NCBI GenBank assembly: GCA_025451835.1
Contig: JANWJR010000022.1
Span: forward strand, 1-64,000
Length of the DNA: 64,000 nucleotides
Direction: 5' to 3'
From: Candidatus Acidiferrales bacterium
GTDB taxonomy: Bacteria; Acidobacteriota; Terriglobia; Acidiferrales; UBA7541
Positions 30,558 to 41,311 of the stretch are shown piece by piece (within the stretch, counting starts at the first letter, position 1; each line of letters starts with the position of its first letter). Position numbers and translations under genes: made by a program. The notes below the pieces were generated by a model that did not search any database, was not told the DNA's origin, and saw only the letters and a list, made by a program, of their open reading frames with translations.

Positions 30558-31343
30558 TCAAGATGCGGCGCGGTCTTGCAAAAGCTTCTCGACGCGGTCC
30601 ACGTCCGCCGGAACATCCACGCTGACCGCATCGTAGTCCGATTCCACGACGCGGATGTGGAATCCATTCTCGAGCCAGCGAAGCTGCTCGAGCTGCTCAA
30701 CACGTTCGAGCTCGCCGGGGGGCAGCGTCGGAAATTCAAGAAGCACGTCGCGGCGAAAGGCGTAAACGCCGATGTGTTTCAAGTGGCGCGCAGCCACCGC
30801 CGCACCCGTGTCTCTCACCCAGGGTACGGGGGCGCGGGAAAAATAGAGCGCATTGGCGTCGAAGTCGAGAACTACCTTGACGATATTCGGGTCCATGATG
30901 TCGTTCTGCCTGGTGATGACCGCGCCCGGCGTGACGATTTGGATTTCCCGGTCTTCGGTCATGGCGGAGACGACAGCGTCGATTGTTGCCGGATCGATCA
31001 GCGGTTCATCGCCCTGAACGTTCACGTAAATTTCTGCGGGAACGTGCGCCGCGACTTCAGCCACTCGGTCGGTGCCGGTTTTATTGTCCGCTCGAGTCAA
31101 TATCGCTTCGCCGCCGAATTTCTGCACGGCCTGGACGATGCGCACATCTTCGGTGGCAACCAGTACGCGCGGCTCGCTTTGCGCGCTCCTGGATCGCGTA
31201 ACTACATGCTCGATCATGGGCTTGCCAGCGATGGACGCCAGCGGCTTGCCAGGAAAGCGCGCGGAAGCGTATCGGGCAGGTATTACAACCAGTACTTCAT
31301 GGGTCGGCTCGGGCATGAACCTACGATTCCTTTGGTGATTCAC
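30558..31343 (-). CDS. kdsB: 3-deoxy-manno-octulosonate cytidylyltransferase
   Basis: 261 aa; VVIPARYASARFPGKPLA, VNVQGDEPLIDP, YFSRAPVPW, HIGVYAFRRDVL. Confidence 0.96.
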   Translation of the reverse strand: MNHQRNRRFMPEPTHEVLVVIPARYASARFPGKPLASIAGKPMIEHVVTRSRSAQSEPRVLVATEDVRIVQAVQKFGGEAILTRADNKTGTDRVAEVAAHVPAEIYVNVQGDEPLIDPATIDAVVSAMTEDREIQIVTPGAVITRQNDIMDPNIVKVVLDFDANALYFSRAPVPWVRDTGAAVAARHLKHIGVYAFRRDVLLEFPTLPPGELERVEQLEQLRWLENGFHIRVVESDYDAVSVDVPADVDRVEKLLQDRAAS

Positions 31344-31420
31344 TCCGGGACATCACACTCGAAAATTCTAGCACGAAGACGTGACTTGCGGCGGAGTGGC
31401 AAGATTGCATCACGAATCGC

Positions 31421-31448
31421 TTGATTTGAATTAAGCGAGTGGTAGAAT
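31421..31448 (+). promoter_or_regulatory. Candidate sigma70-like promoter for VWA protein 1
   Basis: TTGATT - 16 nt - TAGAAT. Confidence 0.4.
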
Positions 31449-31507
31449 CCGTTTCAGAGAGTGACGGCCGCGGCCCAGCCTACGATCCGCGGCATTTTGG
31501 GGGACCT

Positions 31508-32509
31508 GTGGTGGGAGACCGCTCTGCGCAGCGCATTCGTCGCTGTTGGACAGCGGTCGCGAGTTTGGGCTTCGCCGTGTTACTTGGCGGGCTGCTGACG
31601 ATATCGGCCTTCGCGCAGGAAATCCCCGCCGGACCAACGCCTCCTCCGCCTTCCGACAGAATTACTCGCGGCAAAATCCTAAAATCAGAAGTGGACCTGA
31701 CGCTGGTGCCCGTCAGCGTAACCGACCCGTACGGCCGTTTGGTGACCGGGCTCGATCAGGAAAACTTCCGCGTGTTTGAGAACGGCACCGAGCAGGAAAT
31801 CGTCAAGTTCGAAAGCGAGGATGTGCCGGTTTCGATTGGAGTGATTTTCGACATTAGCAACAGCATGGCGGACAAGATCGAGAAATCTCGCCAGGCCGCG
31901 GTGCAGTTCTTCCGCACGTCGAATCCGCAGGACGAGTTTTTCCTAGTGAACTTCAACGACCGGGCGCAACTGGTCAGCCCCTTTACGGCGAGCGTCGACG
32001 ATTTGCAGACGCGCCTGATGTTCACGGCCGCCCATGGCGAAACGGCGCTCTTCGATGGGATTTACCTCGGACTGAGCCAGATGAAGGGAGCACACAACAC
32101 CAAGAAAGCTTTGCTCATCATATCGGATGGAGGCGATAATCATAGCCGCTACACGGAGACGGACGTCTGGAACTTTGTGAAGGAATCGAACGTGCAGATA
32201 TACGCCATCGGGCTATACGATCCGAATGGCGGGCAAACCAACGAGGAAGCTCACGGCCCGGCGCTCCTGGATGAATTGACGGCGATGACCGGAGGCCGCA
32301 CATTTCCGGCAACTTCCGTGAACGACCTATCAGACATTGCTACAAAAATCAGTATGGAGCTGCGCAATCAATATGTCCTCGGATACAGACCCGCGAATCA
32401 CGTTCACGACGGCAAGTGGCGCAAAATTAAAGTCAAACTGCGGCCGCCGAAGGGCCTTCCTCCACTCATGGTATTCAGCCGAACCGGCTACCTCGCACCG
32501 GGTAATTAG
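31508..32509 (+). CDS. Secreted VWA domain protein (VWFA-related Acidobacterial domain type), copy 1
   Basis: ORF 31439..32509; VDLTLVPVSVTDPYGRLVTGLDQENFRVFENGTEQEIVKFESEDVPVSIGVIFDISNSM, NQYVLGYRP. GTG at 31508 preferred (GGGGGA upstream, then signal peptide). Confidence 0.85.
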   Translation: MVGDRSAQRIRRCWTAVASLGFAVLLGGLLTISAFAQEIPAGPTPPPPSDRITRGKILKSEVDLTLVPVSVTDPYGRLVTGLDQENFRVFENGTEQEIVKFESEDVPVSIGVIFDISNSMADKIEKSRQAAVQFFRTSNPQDEFFLVNFNDRAQLVSPFTASVDDLQTRLMFTAAHGETALFDGIYLGLSQMKGAHNTKKALLIISDGGDNHSRYTETDVWNFVKESNVQIYAIGLYDPNGGQTNEEAHGPALLDELTAMTGGRTFPATSVNDLSDIATKISMELRNQYVLGYRPANHVHDGKWRKIKVKLRPPKGLPPLMVFSRTGYLAPGN

Positions 32510-32527
32510 TAATTTCCTATTTTCGAT

Positions 32528-33503
32528 TTTGTTTCTATTGGCTGTGGCGTGGCTTGCGGCGCCTTGCACGCTCGCGCAGAATCCCCTGCCGCCCTCTCCC
32601 CCACCTCCACCAGGCGCCGGCGTCGCTCAAACCTCGCAAGGCCACGCAATCCAGAGCACCGTCGATCTGGTGGTTCTCCATGCGACTGTCACGAATGAGC
32701 GTGGGGAGTTCGTTCCGGGTTTAACCGGCCAGAATTTCCGAGTCTTTGAAGACAAAGTCGAACAGAAAATCTCGGTATTTACGCGAGACGATATTCCCGT
32801 GACGATGGGGCTGGTGATCGATAACAGCGGCAGCATGCGGGAGAAACGCGCGCAGGTAAATGCGGCGGCGCTGACGTTCGTCGAGACCAGCAATCCCCAG
32901 GACGAAGCTTTCGTCGTCAACTTTAACGATGAATACTATCTCGATACGAACGAGGATTTTACAAGCGACCGGCAGGAGCTCAACGACGCACTCTCACGAA
33001 TCGATGCGCGCGGCAGCACGGCGCTGTACGACGCGATTATCGGCTCGCTCGACCATTTGAAAAAGGGACACAAGGACAAGCGAGTGCTGCTCGTCATCAC
33101 GGATGGCGACGACGACGCCAGCCGGTCTTCGTTTGCGGAAACCGTGAAAGAGGCCGAGCAATCGAACGCCGCCATTTACGCGATCGGAGTTTTCAGCGAC
33201 GATGACCGGAAAAACAACAAGCGCATGGTGCGTCGCTCGAAAAAGGATCTCACCACGCTCGCCGAAGCTACCGGCGGTGTGGCGTATTTTCCGGACACGC
33301 TCGACCAGGTGCAACCGGTTTGCGTGCAGGTCGCGCGCGACATTCGGAATCAGTACACCATCGGGTACTACCCCACAAACACCGCCAAGGACGGAACTTT
33401 TCGTACCGTGAAAGTCGAACTGATTCCGCCCAGGGGCCTTGGCAAATTGACCGTGCGCACTCGCTCGGGTTATTACGCGCGAAAAGCCTCGCAGGCGCAA
33501 TAA
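32528..33503 (+). CDS. Secreted VWA domain protein (VWFA-related Acidobacterial domain type), copy 2; start uncertain
   Basis: ORF 32337..33503; VDLVVLHATVTNERGEFVPGLTGQNFRVFEDKVEQKISVFTRDDIPVTMGLVIDNSGSM, NQYTIGYYP. The ORF-track start overlaps copy 1 by about 170 nt; the real start is probably near 32500-32530 (boundary approximate). Confidence 0.8.
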
Positions 33504-33585
33504 CCCTGCACCGCTGGAGAGCCCTGCTCTTTCTCTGATTTCAAGCGGTGCGAGGAATCGCCCCCGAGGACTTGCCAAGAAAACA

Positions 33586-33623
33586 GCAGGTTCCTCGCCG
33601 CCTTCGGCGTCATCGGAATGACA
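33586..33623. repeat. Intergenic TCATTC..GAGGAA-type repeat element (reverse orientation)
   Basis: Reverse complement TGTCATTCCGATGACGCCGAAGGCGGCGAGGAACCTGC; compare 25934..25973. Confidence 0.5.
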
Positions 33624-33695
33624 GATGCGGTCTTTTTTCGCAGCTTGTGAAAGCTTTCCGGCCACCGTACCTGAATTCTCGATTGATTGCCGGAA

Positions 33696-34913
33696 TTAAC
33701 CCGTGATTTCCGCGAGAAAACTTTTCCCATGTGGAATCGAAGCGCTGAAGTTTTCGGCGACGGTTTGGCCCATATCCGCGAGGGTCGAGCGCGCGCCTAG
33801 ATTTTTGCCGCCACCTGAGCCCGGACTGAAGGCAAGAATCGGAACGTATTCACGCGAGTGGTCGGTGGTCGGATTCACGGGATCGGGATCGCAGCCGTGA
33901 TCGGCGGTGATTAATAGCAAGCCGCTGGCAGGCAATGAATTCATGAACGGACCGAGCAATGCGTCGAATTCTTCGAGCGAACGCGCGAATCCTTCCACAT
34001 CTTTCCGGTGGCCGTAGAGCATGTCGAAATCCACGAGATTTGCGAAGACGAGTCCAGTTGGCTGTCTCGCCAGCGCTTCGCGGAGTTTCGCCATGCCGTC
34101 GGTGTTATTTTTCGTCGTGACGTAATTCTCCACGCCGCGGCCGTTATAGATATCGTGGATCTTTCCAACTCCGAGGACGGGGATTTTCTTTTCTGCGAGC
34201 ACGTCGAGAAGCATAGGCCGTGGTGGCTGGACGGCGTAATCGTGGCGGCGCTCGGTGCGGCGAAAGCTCCCGGGCGCGCCGGTAAACGGCCGGGCGATCA
34301 CGCGCCCGACACGGTTCGGGTCGTCAAGCAGTTTTCGCGCGATTTCGCACATGCGGTAAAGTTCCGCCACCGGAATCACATCTTCGTGCGCGGCAATTTG
34401 GAACACGCTGTCACCGGACGTGTAAACAATCGGATAGCCGGTCCGCATGTGCTGCTCGCCGAGCTCGTTGAGAATTTCCGTTCCGGATGCGGGCTTGTTC
34501 GCGAGCGTGCGGCGTCCAATTTGCCCCTCGAATTCTTCGATGAGCGGTTTCGGAAAACCATTTGGATAGACCGGAAAAGCCCGATCGAGCCAGATGCCCG
34601 CCATTTCCCAATGGCCCGTGGTTGTATCTTTCCCAGGCGAATGCGTCGCGCCTTTGCCAAAACTGCCGGCTGGTTTGGCCGGAGGTGTAAGGTGATCGAG
34701 CGGTTTGATATTGGCGAGGCCGAGGCGCACTAAATTCGGCAGGCGCAAAGGACGGGAGCGCGCGATGTGGCCAAGCGTGTCGCGGCCGACGTCGCCGTAA
34801 TCGGCGGCGTCAGGCAGTTCGCCGATTCCCACGCTATCGAGCACGATCCAGACCACTCGGTCAAAGCACCCAATTCGTTGGCCCATGTCACCTCTCAAGA
34901 CAACCGCTTCCAA
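33696..34913 (-). CDS. deoB: Phosphopentomutase
   Basis: 405 aa; VVWIVLDSVGIGELPDAADYGDVGRDTLGHIA, GKDTTTGHWEMAG, VFANLVDFDMLYGHRKD, ITADHGCDPD. Confidence 0.97.
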   Translation of the reverse strand: MEAVVLRGDMGQRIGCFDRVVWIVLDSVGIGELPDAADYGDVGRDTLGHIARSRPLRLPNLVRLGLANIKPLDHLTPPAKPAGSFGKGATHSPGKDTTTGHWEMAGIWLDRAFPVYPNGFPKPLIEEFEGQIGRRTLANKPASGTEILNELGEQHMRTGYPIVYTSGDSVFQIAAHEDVIPVAELYRMCEIARKLLDDPNRVGRVIARPFTGAPGSFRRTERRHDYAVQPPRPMLLDVLAEKKIPVLGVGKIHDIYNGRGVENYVTTKNNTDGMAKLREALARQPTGLVFANLVDFDMLYGHRKDVEGFARSLEEFDALLGPFMNSLPASGLLLITADHGCDPDPVNPTTDHSREYVPILAFSPGSGGGKNLGARSTLADMGQTVAENFSASIPHGKSFLAEITG

Positions 34914-35195
34914 ACGCTTCTGCTACTGCACCGGAGAACTTCCGACCGGAAAACGTTCATCCATCGTCCATGGCGGCGCACGTAGACTGAACTCCCGAAC
35001 ATCGACGGATTCACACATCAGACCGAGGAAGGCGGAGAGAGCCAGCGGGATGCACTTTCTCATCGTGACTTCCTTCCCATGGAAATGCGATGCTCCGCTA
35101 GAAGTAGGAATTGTATCTCAATCTTTTGCGGAGGGTTTGCTGCGGATCGATTTGCGGCGGTTGTCGCCGAGGCGTATAATTTTTGGTTTAGGCAT

Positions 35196-38168
35196 ATGGC
35201 AAAACGCCCCACTGGGAAGGCTGCGATCGAGGAAGCGTCCAGGCCACTGGTTCCCGGCGACGTCGAAGAGATCCGCGTGCGCGGAGCGCGAGTCCACAAC
35301 CTGAAGAACCTGGATTTCACGATTCCCCACAACGCGATCACGGTAGTGACCGGAGTTTCGGGCTCCGGCAAATCAAGCCTGGCGTTCGACACGTTATACG
35401 CGGAAGGCCAGCGGCGCTATATTGAATCCCTTTCGGCATACGCTCGGCAATTCCTCGAACGCATTGAGAAGCCGGACGTTGACGAAATTACCGGGATCGC
35501 GCCAGCCATTTCGATCCGCCAGAGGAACTCCACGCGCAATCCGCGCTCGACGGTCGCCACGGCTACAGAGATTTACGACTACCTGCGTTTGCTCTACGCG
35601 CGCGTGGGGCACACGTTCTGCCTGCGATGCGGCGAAGAAGTTCGCAAGGACTCTCTGGATGAGATTGCAGCCCGAGTTCTGGCGCTTCCCGAAGGCCGGC
35701 GTTTCTACGTGCTGTATGAGTCGAACCTGACTCCCGAGCAACCTGCAAATGCGCCTCGAAATCGAAAGGCTGCGCCCACCGCGGCACAGGATGCGATTCG
35801 CCAGGCACTGACGAGCCTGCGACAACGCGGATTCAACCGGCTGTATCAAGATGGCCGCGTGTTCGAATTTTCGACGCCTGAAGAATTGCTCGACGTAGAT
35901 TTCGCCAAGCCCGTGCACGTGCTGGTCGACCGCTTGGTGTTATCATCCGAAATCCGCTCGCGACTGATGGATTCCATTGAGATTTGCTATCGCGAAGGGC
36001 AAGGTGAAGCGATTCTGGAGTTCGTGCCCGAGGTAACCGGCGAAGTTGCCGAGCGGCTCGTCTTTAGCGAGAGATTCGATTGCAAGAAATGCGGCACGAA
36101 ATACCAGGAGCCGGAGCCAAGGCTCTTTTCGTTCAACAATCCCTACGGCGCCTGCCCGCGCTGCCAGGGGTTCGGCAACACGATTGATTTTGATATCGAC
36201 CGTGTGATTCGAGACAAAAGTAAATCGCTCGCGGAGGGCGCGGTCGAACCATGGACAAAGCCCCGTTATCGGCAGCTTACGATCGAGATGCGCCGATTCG
36301 CGCGCGCCAAAGGTATTCCGGTCGATGTCCCGTACCGACAACTGACGCCAACGCAAAAGGACATGATTCTCGAAGGCGATCCGAAGAGCGATTTTCCGGG
36401 CGTAAAAGGGTTCTTTGCGTGGCTCGAGCGCAAAAAATACAAATTATACGTGCGGGTATTCCTCAGCCGTTATCGCGGATATGCGCAGTGTCCGGACTGC
36501 AATGGAACGCGGCTTCGCGCGGAAGCGCGCGCCGTGAAAGTGGCGGGGAAGTCCATCACGGAAGTCTGCAAAATGACCGTGAAGGAAGTGCGCCCATTCT
36601 TCGACGGGCTGCAATTGACCCCGGCCGAAACGACGATCGTCGAAAAGGTTCGAGAGGAAATCGAGGCGCGGCTCCGGTTTCTGGACGAGGTAGGGCTTGA
36701 TTACCTCACGCTCGACCGGCTCACTTCCACTCTTTCGGGAGGAGAAGCGCAGCGCATTCAACTCGCTACGTCGCTCGGCTCGCATCTGGTAGGCGCGCTG
36801 TACGTCCTCGACGAGCCATCGATCGGGCTTCATCCGCGCGATACGAATCGTCTGATTGAGATTCTCAAGGGGCTTCGCGATCTGGGCAATACGCTGCTCG
36901 TCGTCGAGCACGATCCCGACACAATTCTAGCCGCCGATCATATTCTCGACCTCGGCCCCGGTGCGGGCGAACACGGCGGAAACCTAACGTTCGCCGGAAC
37001 TCGCGAAGAATTGCTCGTAGACCAGCAATCACTGACCGGCCGGTACCTGCGCGGCGACCTGAAAATTGCGGTTCCGTCCCGGCGGCGCAAGCCATTCGGA
37101 AAATTCCTGAAGATTCTCGGCGCGCACAGCCACAACCTGAAAAACATTGATGTGACGATCCCTCTCGGCATGCTCGTCGCAGTGACGGGGGTTTCGGGAT
37201 CGGGGAAATCGACGCTGGTGTACGACGTAATTTATAAAGCCCTGCAAGCCAAACAGACCGGAGGAAATTGGCGGGAAAGCTGCGACCGGGTTGAGGGAGA
37301 CTCGGCGCTCGCGGCGATCGAGATGGTGGATCAATCGCCGATCGGCCGGACCCCGCGCTCAAATCCTGCTACGTATCTCAAAGCGTTCGATCCGATCCGG
37401 GAAGTCTTCGCCTCGACGCCGGAAGCAAAAAAGCACGGCTTCACCGCCGGCCATTTCTCCTTCAACATTCCTGGCGGCCGGTGCGAAGCCTGCCAGGGCG
37501 ACGGAACGGTCACTGTTGAAATGCGGTTCCTCGCGGATGTGGAACTGGTGTGCGAAGAATGCCACGGCACTCGCTACAAGAGCAGCGTGCTCGACGTGCG
37601 GTATAAAGGTAAAAACGTTCACGACGTGTTACAGATGACGCTGCGCGAAGCAATTGCGTTTTTTGCGGCGCATCCGAAAGTCACCGCGCGATTACGCGTG
37701 CTCGAAGAGGTGGGTTTGGGATATTTAAGACTGGGCCAATCCGGCACCACTCTTTCGGGTGGCGAAGCGCAACGCCTGAAGCTGGCCGCGCATCTCACGC
37801 GGCAGGAGAACAACGGAATTCTTTATATTTTCGACGAGCCGACCACCGGGTTGCACTTCGACGATATTCAGAAGTTGCTGACGGCTTTCCGGAAGTTGCT
37901 CGAAGGCGGCGCCTCGGTCCTGATCATCGAGCACAATCTCGACGTGATCAAATCCGCGGATTGGGTGATCGATCTCGGACCGGAAGGCGGCGACGAAGGC
38001 GGGCGAGTGGTTGCAGCGGGAACTCCCGAACAGGTGGCGCGAAACTCCCAATCGCACACGGGAACATTTCTCGCGCGGGTCCTGAACCACCAGAACGGCG
38101 CGAATCACGCAAGCAGCCCTATGCCTCCACAAACAAACGGACGGAGCGACATTCCTTCGAATGCATGA
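35196..38168 (+). CDS. uvrA: Excinuclease ABC subunit A
   Basis: Two ABC ATPase domains ([51 protein letters not shown]), Zn-finger CPRCQGFG and [16 protein letters not shown] x2. Start [13 protein letters not shown] at 35196. Confidence 0.97.
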   Translation: MAKRPTGKAAIEEASRPLVPGDVEEIRVRGARVHNLKNLDFTIPHNAITVVTGVSGSGKSSLAFDTLYAEGQRRYIESLSAYARQFLERIEKPDVDEITGIAPAISIRQRNSTRNPRSTVATATEIYDYLRLLYARVGHTFCLRCGEEVRKDSLDEIAARVLALPEGRRFYVLYESNLTPEQPANAPRNRKAAPTAAQDAIRQALTSLRQRGFNRLYQDGRVFEFSTPEELLDVDFAKPVHVLVDRLVLSSEIRSRLMDSIEICYREGQGEAILEFVPEVTGEVAERLVFSERFDCKKCGTKYQEPEPRLFSFNNPYGACPRCQGFGNTIDFDIDRVIRDKSKSLAEGAVEPWTKPRYRQLTIEMRRFARAKGIPVDVPYRQLTPTQKDMILEGDPKSDFPGVKGFFAWLERKKYKLYVRVFLSRYRGYAQCPDCNGTRLRAEARAVKVAGKSITEVCKMTVKEVRPFFDGLQLTPAETTIVEKVREEIEARLRFLDEVGLDYLTLDRLTSTLSGGEAQRIQLATSLGSHLVGALYVLDEPSIGLHPRDTNRLIEILKGLRDLGNTLLVVEHDPDTILAADHILDLGPGAGEHGGNLTFAGTREELLVDQQSLTGRYLRGDLKIAVPSRRRKPFGKFLKILGAHSHNLKNIDVTIPLGMLVAVTGVSGSGKSTLVYDVIYKALQAKQTGGNWRESCDRVEGDSALAAIEMVDQSPIGRTPRSNPATYLKAFDPIREVFASTPEAKKHGFTAGHFSFNIPGGRCEACQGDGTVTVEMRFLADVELVCEECHGTRYKSSVLDVRYKGKNVHDVLQMTLREAIAFFAAHPKVTARLRVLEEVGLGYLRLGQSGTTLSGGEAQRLKLAAHLTRQENNGILYIFDEPTTGLHFDDIQKLLTAFRKLLEGGASVLIIEHNLDVIKSADWVIDLGPEGGDEGGRVVAAGTPEQVARNSQSHTGTFLARVLNHQNGANHASSPMPPQTNGRSDIPSNA

Positions 38169-39481
38169 AGAGTTTCGCCAAACTCGGCGCATTCTGGGCC
38201 TTGCTGAGCATTTTCCCGGTCGCCGGCATCGCGGCCCGGACGCAAACTACGCGAAAACGCGTTCCCCGCGATCCTGCGGCAGTCGAACTGAATAATCTGC
38301 TCGCCACCGCCAGCCAAGCGATGGACCGCAAGGATTACGCCACCGCTGCGGACAACTTCGAACGTTATCTCGCGAAGAAGCCGGACGACGCTGCCATCCA
38401 TTTCCAGCTTGGCTACGCGTACACGGCGCTCAACCGACTGGCCGACGCAAAAACCGAGTACCAAAAAACCATCCAGCTCGATCCGAAAATACCGCAGGCC
38501 TATCTGAACCTCGGATTGACCCAACTCGACAGTGACCCGGCCGCGGCGGTTGGGCCGCTTCAGAAAGCCGTCGAACTCCAGCCAGACCAGGCGCGGCCCA
38601 AATTCCTGCTGGGCGTGGCGCTGGAGCGTTCCGGAAAACTGACCGCGGCAGTGGAGCAGTATCAGGCGGCCGAAAAATTGGATGGAAAGGATTTCGGCGC
38701 GCATTTTTCGCTCGGTAGAATCTTTCTGAACTCCCATCGGCCTGCCGATGCCGAGAGCGAATTCCGATTGGCGCTTACAATTCGTCCGAATGATACAGGC
38801 GCCCATCTGGGACTCGCCAACAGTCTCGACGAGCAAGAGAAATTCGAACCAGCTGCGGCGGAATTCGCGGTGTACCTTACCGCAAAGCCAGACGATTCCG
38901 CTGTGCGCGTCGAACGAGCGCTCTTGCTCGCGGACCTTGGCAAGAACGACGAGGCGCTGGTCGAGCTCGATCGCGCCGCCGCAGCGGGTCCAGAGAACCT
39001 TCGCGCACTGAAAATACGTTCGGGGATTTATTTCGATAAGAAGCAGTACGACAACGCGACTGCCGTCCTCCAAAAAGCCGTTGCGTTGGCGCCACAGGAT
39101 CAGGATGTTCGGGCGCGGCTGGGACACGTATATCTCAAAAAGAAGAATTATCTCGATGCGGTCGCCGCGCTGATCGCGGCATACAAGATGAACCCCGCGG
39201 CGAACGACGTTCTGGGTGATCTGGTCACAGCGCAATACCTGAGCAAGAATTATTCGGGAGCGCTTCAGGAGCTCGATCTGCTTTCGCAAAGAGAGGAGCT
39301 GCCCGCTGGAAGTTGGTTCATTCGGGCCACTTGTTACGATAGACTCGGAGACGCCGTCCACGCTCTCGACGCGTACAGGATATTTCTGCAGTTGAACAAA
39401 GGTGAAAACAACGACATGTATTTCGAGGCGTCGGCGCGAGCGAGAGCCCTAACGCGAGAGCTGCAAAACAAGAAGAGGTAA
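38165..39481 (+). CDS. Secreted/periplasmic TPR repeat protein, coupled to uvrA
   Basis: ATG at 38165 overlaps the uvrA TGA (ATGA); signal peptide then tandem TPR motifs (AIHFQLGYAYTALNRLADAKTEYQKTIQLDPKIPQAYLNLGL). Confidence 0.88.
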   Translation: MKSFAKLGAFWALLSIFPVAGIAARTQTTRKRVPRDPAAVELNNLLATASQAMDRKDYATAADNFERYLAKKPDDAAIHFQLGYAYTALNRLADAKTEYQKTIQLDPKIPQAYLNLGLTQLDSDPAAAVGPLQKAVELQPDQARPKFLLGVALERSGKLTAAVEQYQAAEKLDGKDFGAHFSLGRIFLNSHRPADAESEFRLALTIRPNDTGAHLGLANSLDEQEKFEPAAAEFAVYLTAKPDDSAVRVERALLLADLGKNDEALVELDRAAAAGPENLRALKIRSGIYFDKKQYDNATAVLQKAVALAPQDQDVRARLGHVYLKKKNYLDAVAALIAAYKMNPAANDVLGDLVTAQYLSKNYSGALQELDLLSQREELPAGSWFIRATCYDRLGDAVHALDAYRIFLQLNKGENNDMYFEASARARALTRELQNKKR

Positions 39482-39484
39482 AGG

Positions 39485-39991
39485 ATGCTTCCAGGATTCA
39501 GCATCGCAATGCGTTTGAGCTCAGCGGTCCTGGCCGGGGCATTCCTACTCAGCGCCGGCGCGTTCGCCCGGCAGGATCGTACGTCAGAACTTCAGACTCG
39601 CTACGACGACGCCGCTGATCCCGTTCACAAGGCTCGCGATTTGCAGCCACTAGGCCATGCACGGTTCAAACAAATCGAGGAACTGGCGGCCGCAGGCAAT
39701 TTCAATGACGCCCTCGCGGAATTGAGGCAGTACCGCGACGAAGTGCAGGAAACGCTCAAAGCCCTCGATGCGAAGAGCGTCAACGCGGAGAAACATCCAA
39801 ACGGATTCAAGCAGCTCGAATTCTCGATTCGCGAGGCTCTTCGGCGATTGGACGGAATTCTCGTTACACTTGCGGGAGACGAACAACAGCCTTTCCGCAG
39901 GATTCGGGACCAATTGGTCCAAATGGACGCGCATCTGCTGCACGAACTGTTTCCGTTGCAGCCACCCTTCAGCGGGGCAACGCCAAACTAG
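39485..39991 (+). CDS. Secreted helical protein of unknown function
   Basis: Signal peptide MRLSSAVLAGAFLLSAGAFARQ; helical DALAELRQYRDEVQETLKALD; 3 nt after the TPR stop. Confidence 0.7.
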   Translation: MLPGFSIAMRLSSAVLAGAFLLSAGAFARQDRTSELQTRYDDAADPVHKARDLQPLGHARFKQIEELAAAGNFNDALAELRQYRDEVQETLKALDAKSVNAEKHPNGFKQLEFSIREALRRLDGILVTLAGDEQQPFRRIRDQLVQMDAHLLHELFPLQPPFSGATPN

Positions 39992-40002
39992 TGAGGACGG
40001 TC

Positions 40003-40539
40003 ATGCGATTTCGGGTACTGGCAACCGCGACCGGCGCGACCCTGCTATTTGCCATGCTGGGAGCCGTGCACGCTTCGCCGATTCCGCAGGAGAAAAAAGA
40101 ATATTTGAGCGAATCCGAGGCCGACAAAATTCGCGACGCCTATACTTCGTCGGAGCGAATTAAGCTATTTTTGAGTTTTGCCGGTGACCGCATGAAGAAG
40201 TTTCAATATGAAAGCGCTCGTGCTACCCCGGAGCGTCAACGGGGCGAGATTCTCAACGGGTTGCTCAACGGGTACGAGGGTTGCATCGACGACGGGGCCG
40301 ACCAAATTCAAATCGGCGAAGAAAAGCAGGAAGACATTCGAAGTGTGCTGAAAGAATTCGCGTCGAAGGGAAAGGTTTTCCTCGCTTTCCTTCAAAAGAT
40401 CGACAAGAACAGTCCCGATTACGATTCGTACCAGGACACGCTGGCAGATGCAATCGAAGGAACGAAAGAGGCTCTCTCGGACGTCAACGCAGCTCTGAAA
40501 GAGGCACCAGCGGCTCCTGTGCGAAGGAAACCCTCGTGA
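40003..40539 (+). CDS. Secreted helical protein of unknown function
   Basis: Signal peptide MRFRVLATATGATLLFAMLGAVHASP; ORF reaches back to 39991; ATG at 40003 preferred. Confidence 0.7.
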   Translation: MRFRVLATATGATLLFAMLGAVHASPIPQEKKEYLSESEADKIRDAYTSSERIKLFLSFAGDRMKKFQYESARATPERQRGEILNGLLNGYEGCIDDGADQIQIGEEKQEDIRSVLKEFASKGKVFLAFLQKIDKNSPDYDSYQDTLADAIEGTKEALSDVNAALKEAPAAPVRRKPS

Positions 40540-41258
40540 AGCAAACGCGGCCCGAAAACCGCACGGTTCCCGGTGGCGAGCGTCTTTTCCATCGCATTTA
40601 TACGCGGCTCGGCTGCCGGGGACGCCCGCCGAGATTTGTAGTCGAATATCATCCTTATACCGACCTGACTCACACGATCCGACTGCGCGAAGACACCGCC
40701 TACGTTCGTCTGTCGGACGTCATGCAGCACGCGCCAACGACCGTGGTGGAAGCGGCCGCCGCGATTCTTCTGGGACGCCTGTATCGCCGCAGACCGCCCG
40801 CCGATATCATGGAGTTGTACCGCGACTTTTCGTACGCCGAGCAAACGCGGCGGCGGTTGCGCGCGTTGCGACAACTTCGCGCCCGGCGGATGGATCATCA
40901 TCCCGCCGGCGCGCACTTCAATCTCGAAGCGATGTTCGAGCGCTTGAATCAATCCTATTTCGACAACTCGTTGACAAGGCCACGGCTGGGATGGAGCAAA
41001 CGCTCATGGAGTTCGCAACTGGGATGTTTCGATCCGGCGCTGCGCCAGATTGTGATGAACCGGCAATTGGACCGCGACGGCGTCCCGGAATACGTGGTGG
41101 CGTACGTGCTTTACCACGAGATGCTGCACGTGAAGCATCCGATGCGCTTCGGGCGCTGCCGGCGACAATCGCATTCGCCGGAATTCCGCAAAGAGGAAAA
41201 GCGCTTTGTGGAATTCGATCGCGCGATGAAGTTTCTGGAGCGGTTCCCGGTGCGTTGA
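40536..41258 (+). CDS. SprT-like zinc metallopeptidase domain protein
   Basis: GTG at 40536 overlaps the previous TGA; HFNLEAMFERLNQSYFDNSLTRPRLGWSKRSWSSQLGCFDPALRQIVMNRQLD...VVAYVLYHEMLHVKHP with HExxH. Confidence 0.8.
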   Translation: MKQTRPENRTVPGGERLFHRIYTRLGCRGRPPRFVVEYHPYTDLTHTIRLREDTAYVRLSDVMQHAPTTVVEAAAAILLGRLYRRRPPADIMELYRDFSYAEQTRRRLRALRQLRARRMDHHPAGAHFNLEAMFERLNQSYFDNSLTRPRLGWSKRSWSSQLGCFDPALRQIVMNRQLDRDGVPEYVVAYVLYHEMLHVKHPMRFGRCRRQSHSPEFRKEEKRFVEFDRAMKFLERFPVR

Positions 41259-41311
41259 AGGTGTGGCAGGGCTTTCGTTGGAAGGCGCAATGGTGCGGCA
41301 GAATCGAACGA

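Noticed and set aside
34914-35195. Possible small secreted peptide on the minus strand starting at 35064 (MRKCIPLA...)
   Set aside because: On careful translation the frame hits a stop after 17 codons; not a credible gene.
38105-39361. 418-aa ORF antisense to the TPR gene
   Set aside because: Opposite a clean TPR reading frame; no domain.
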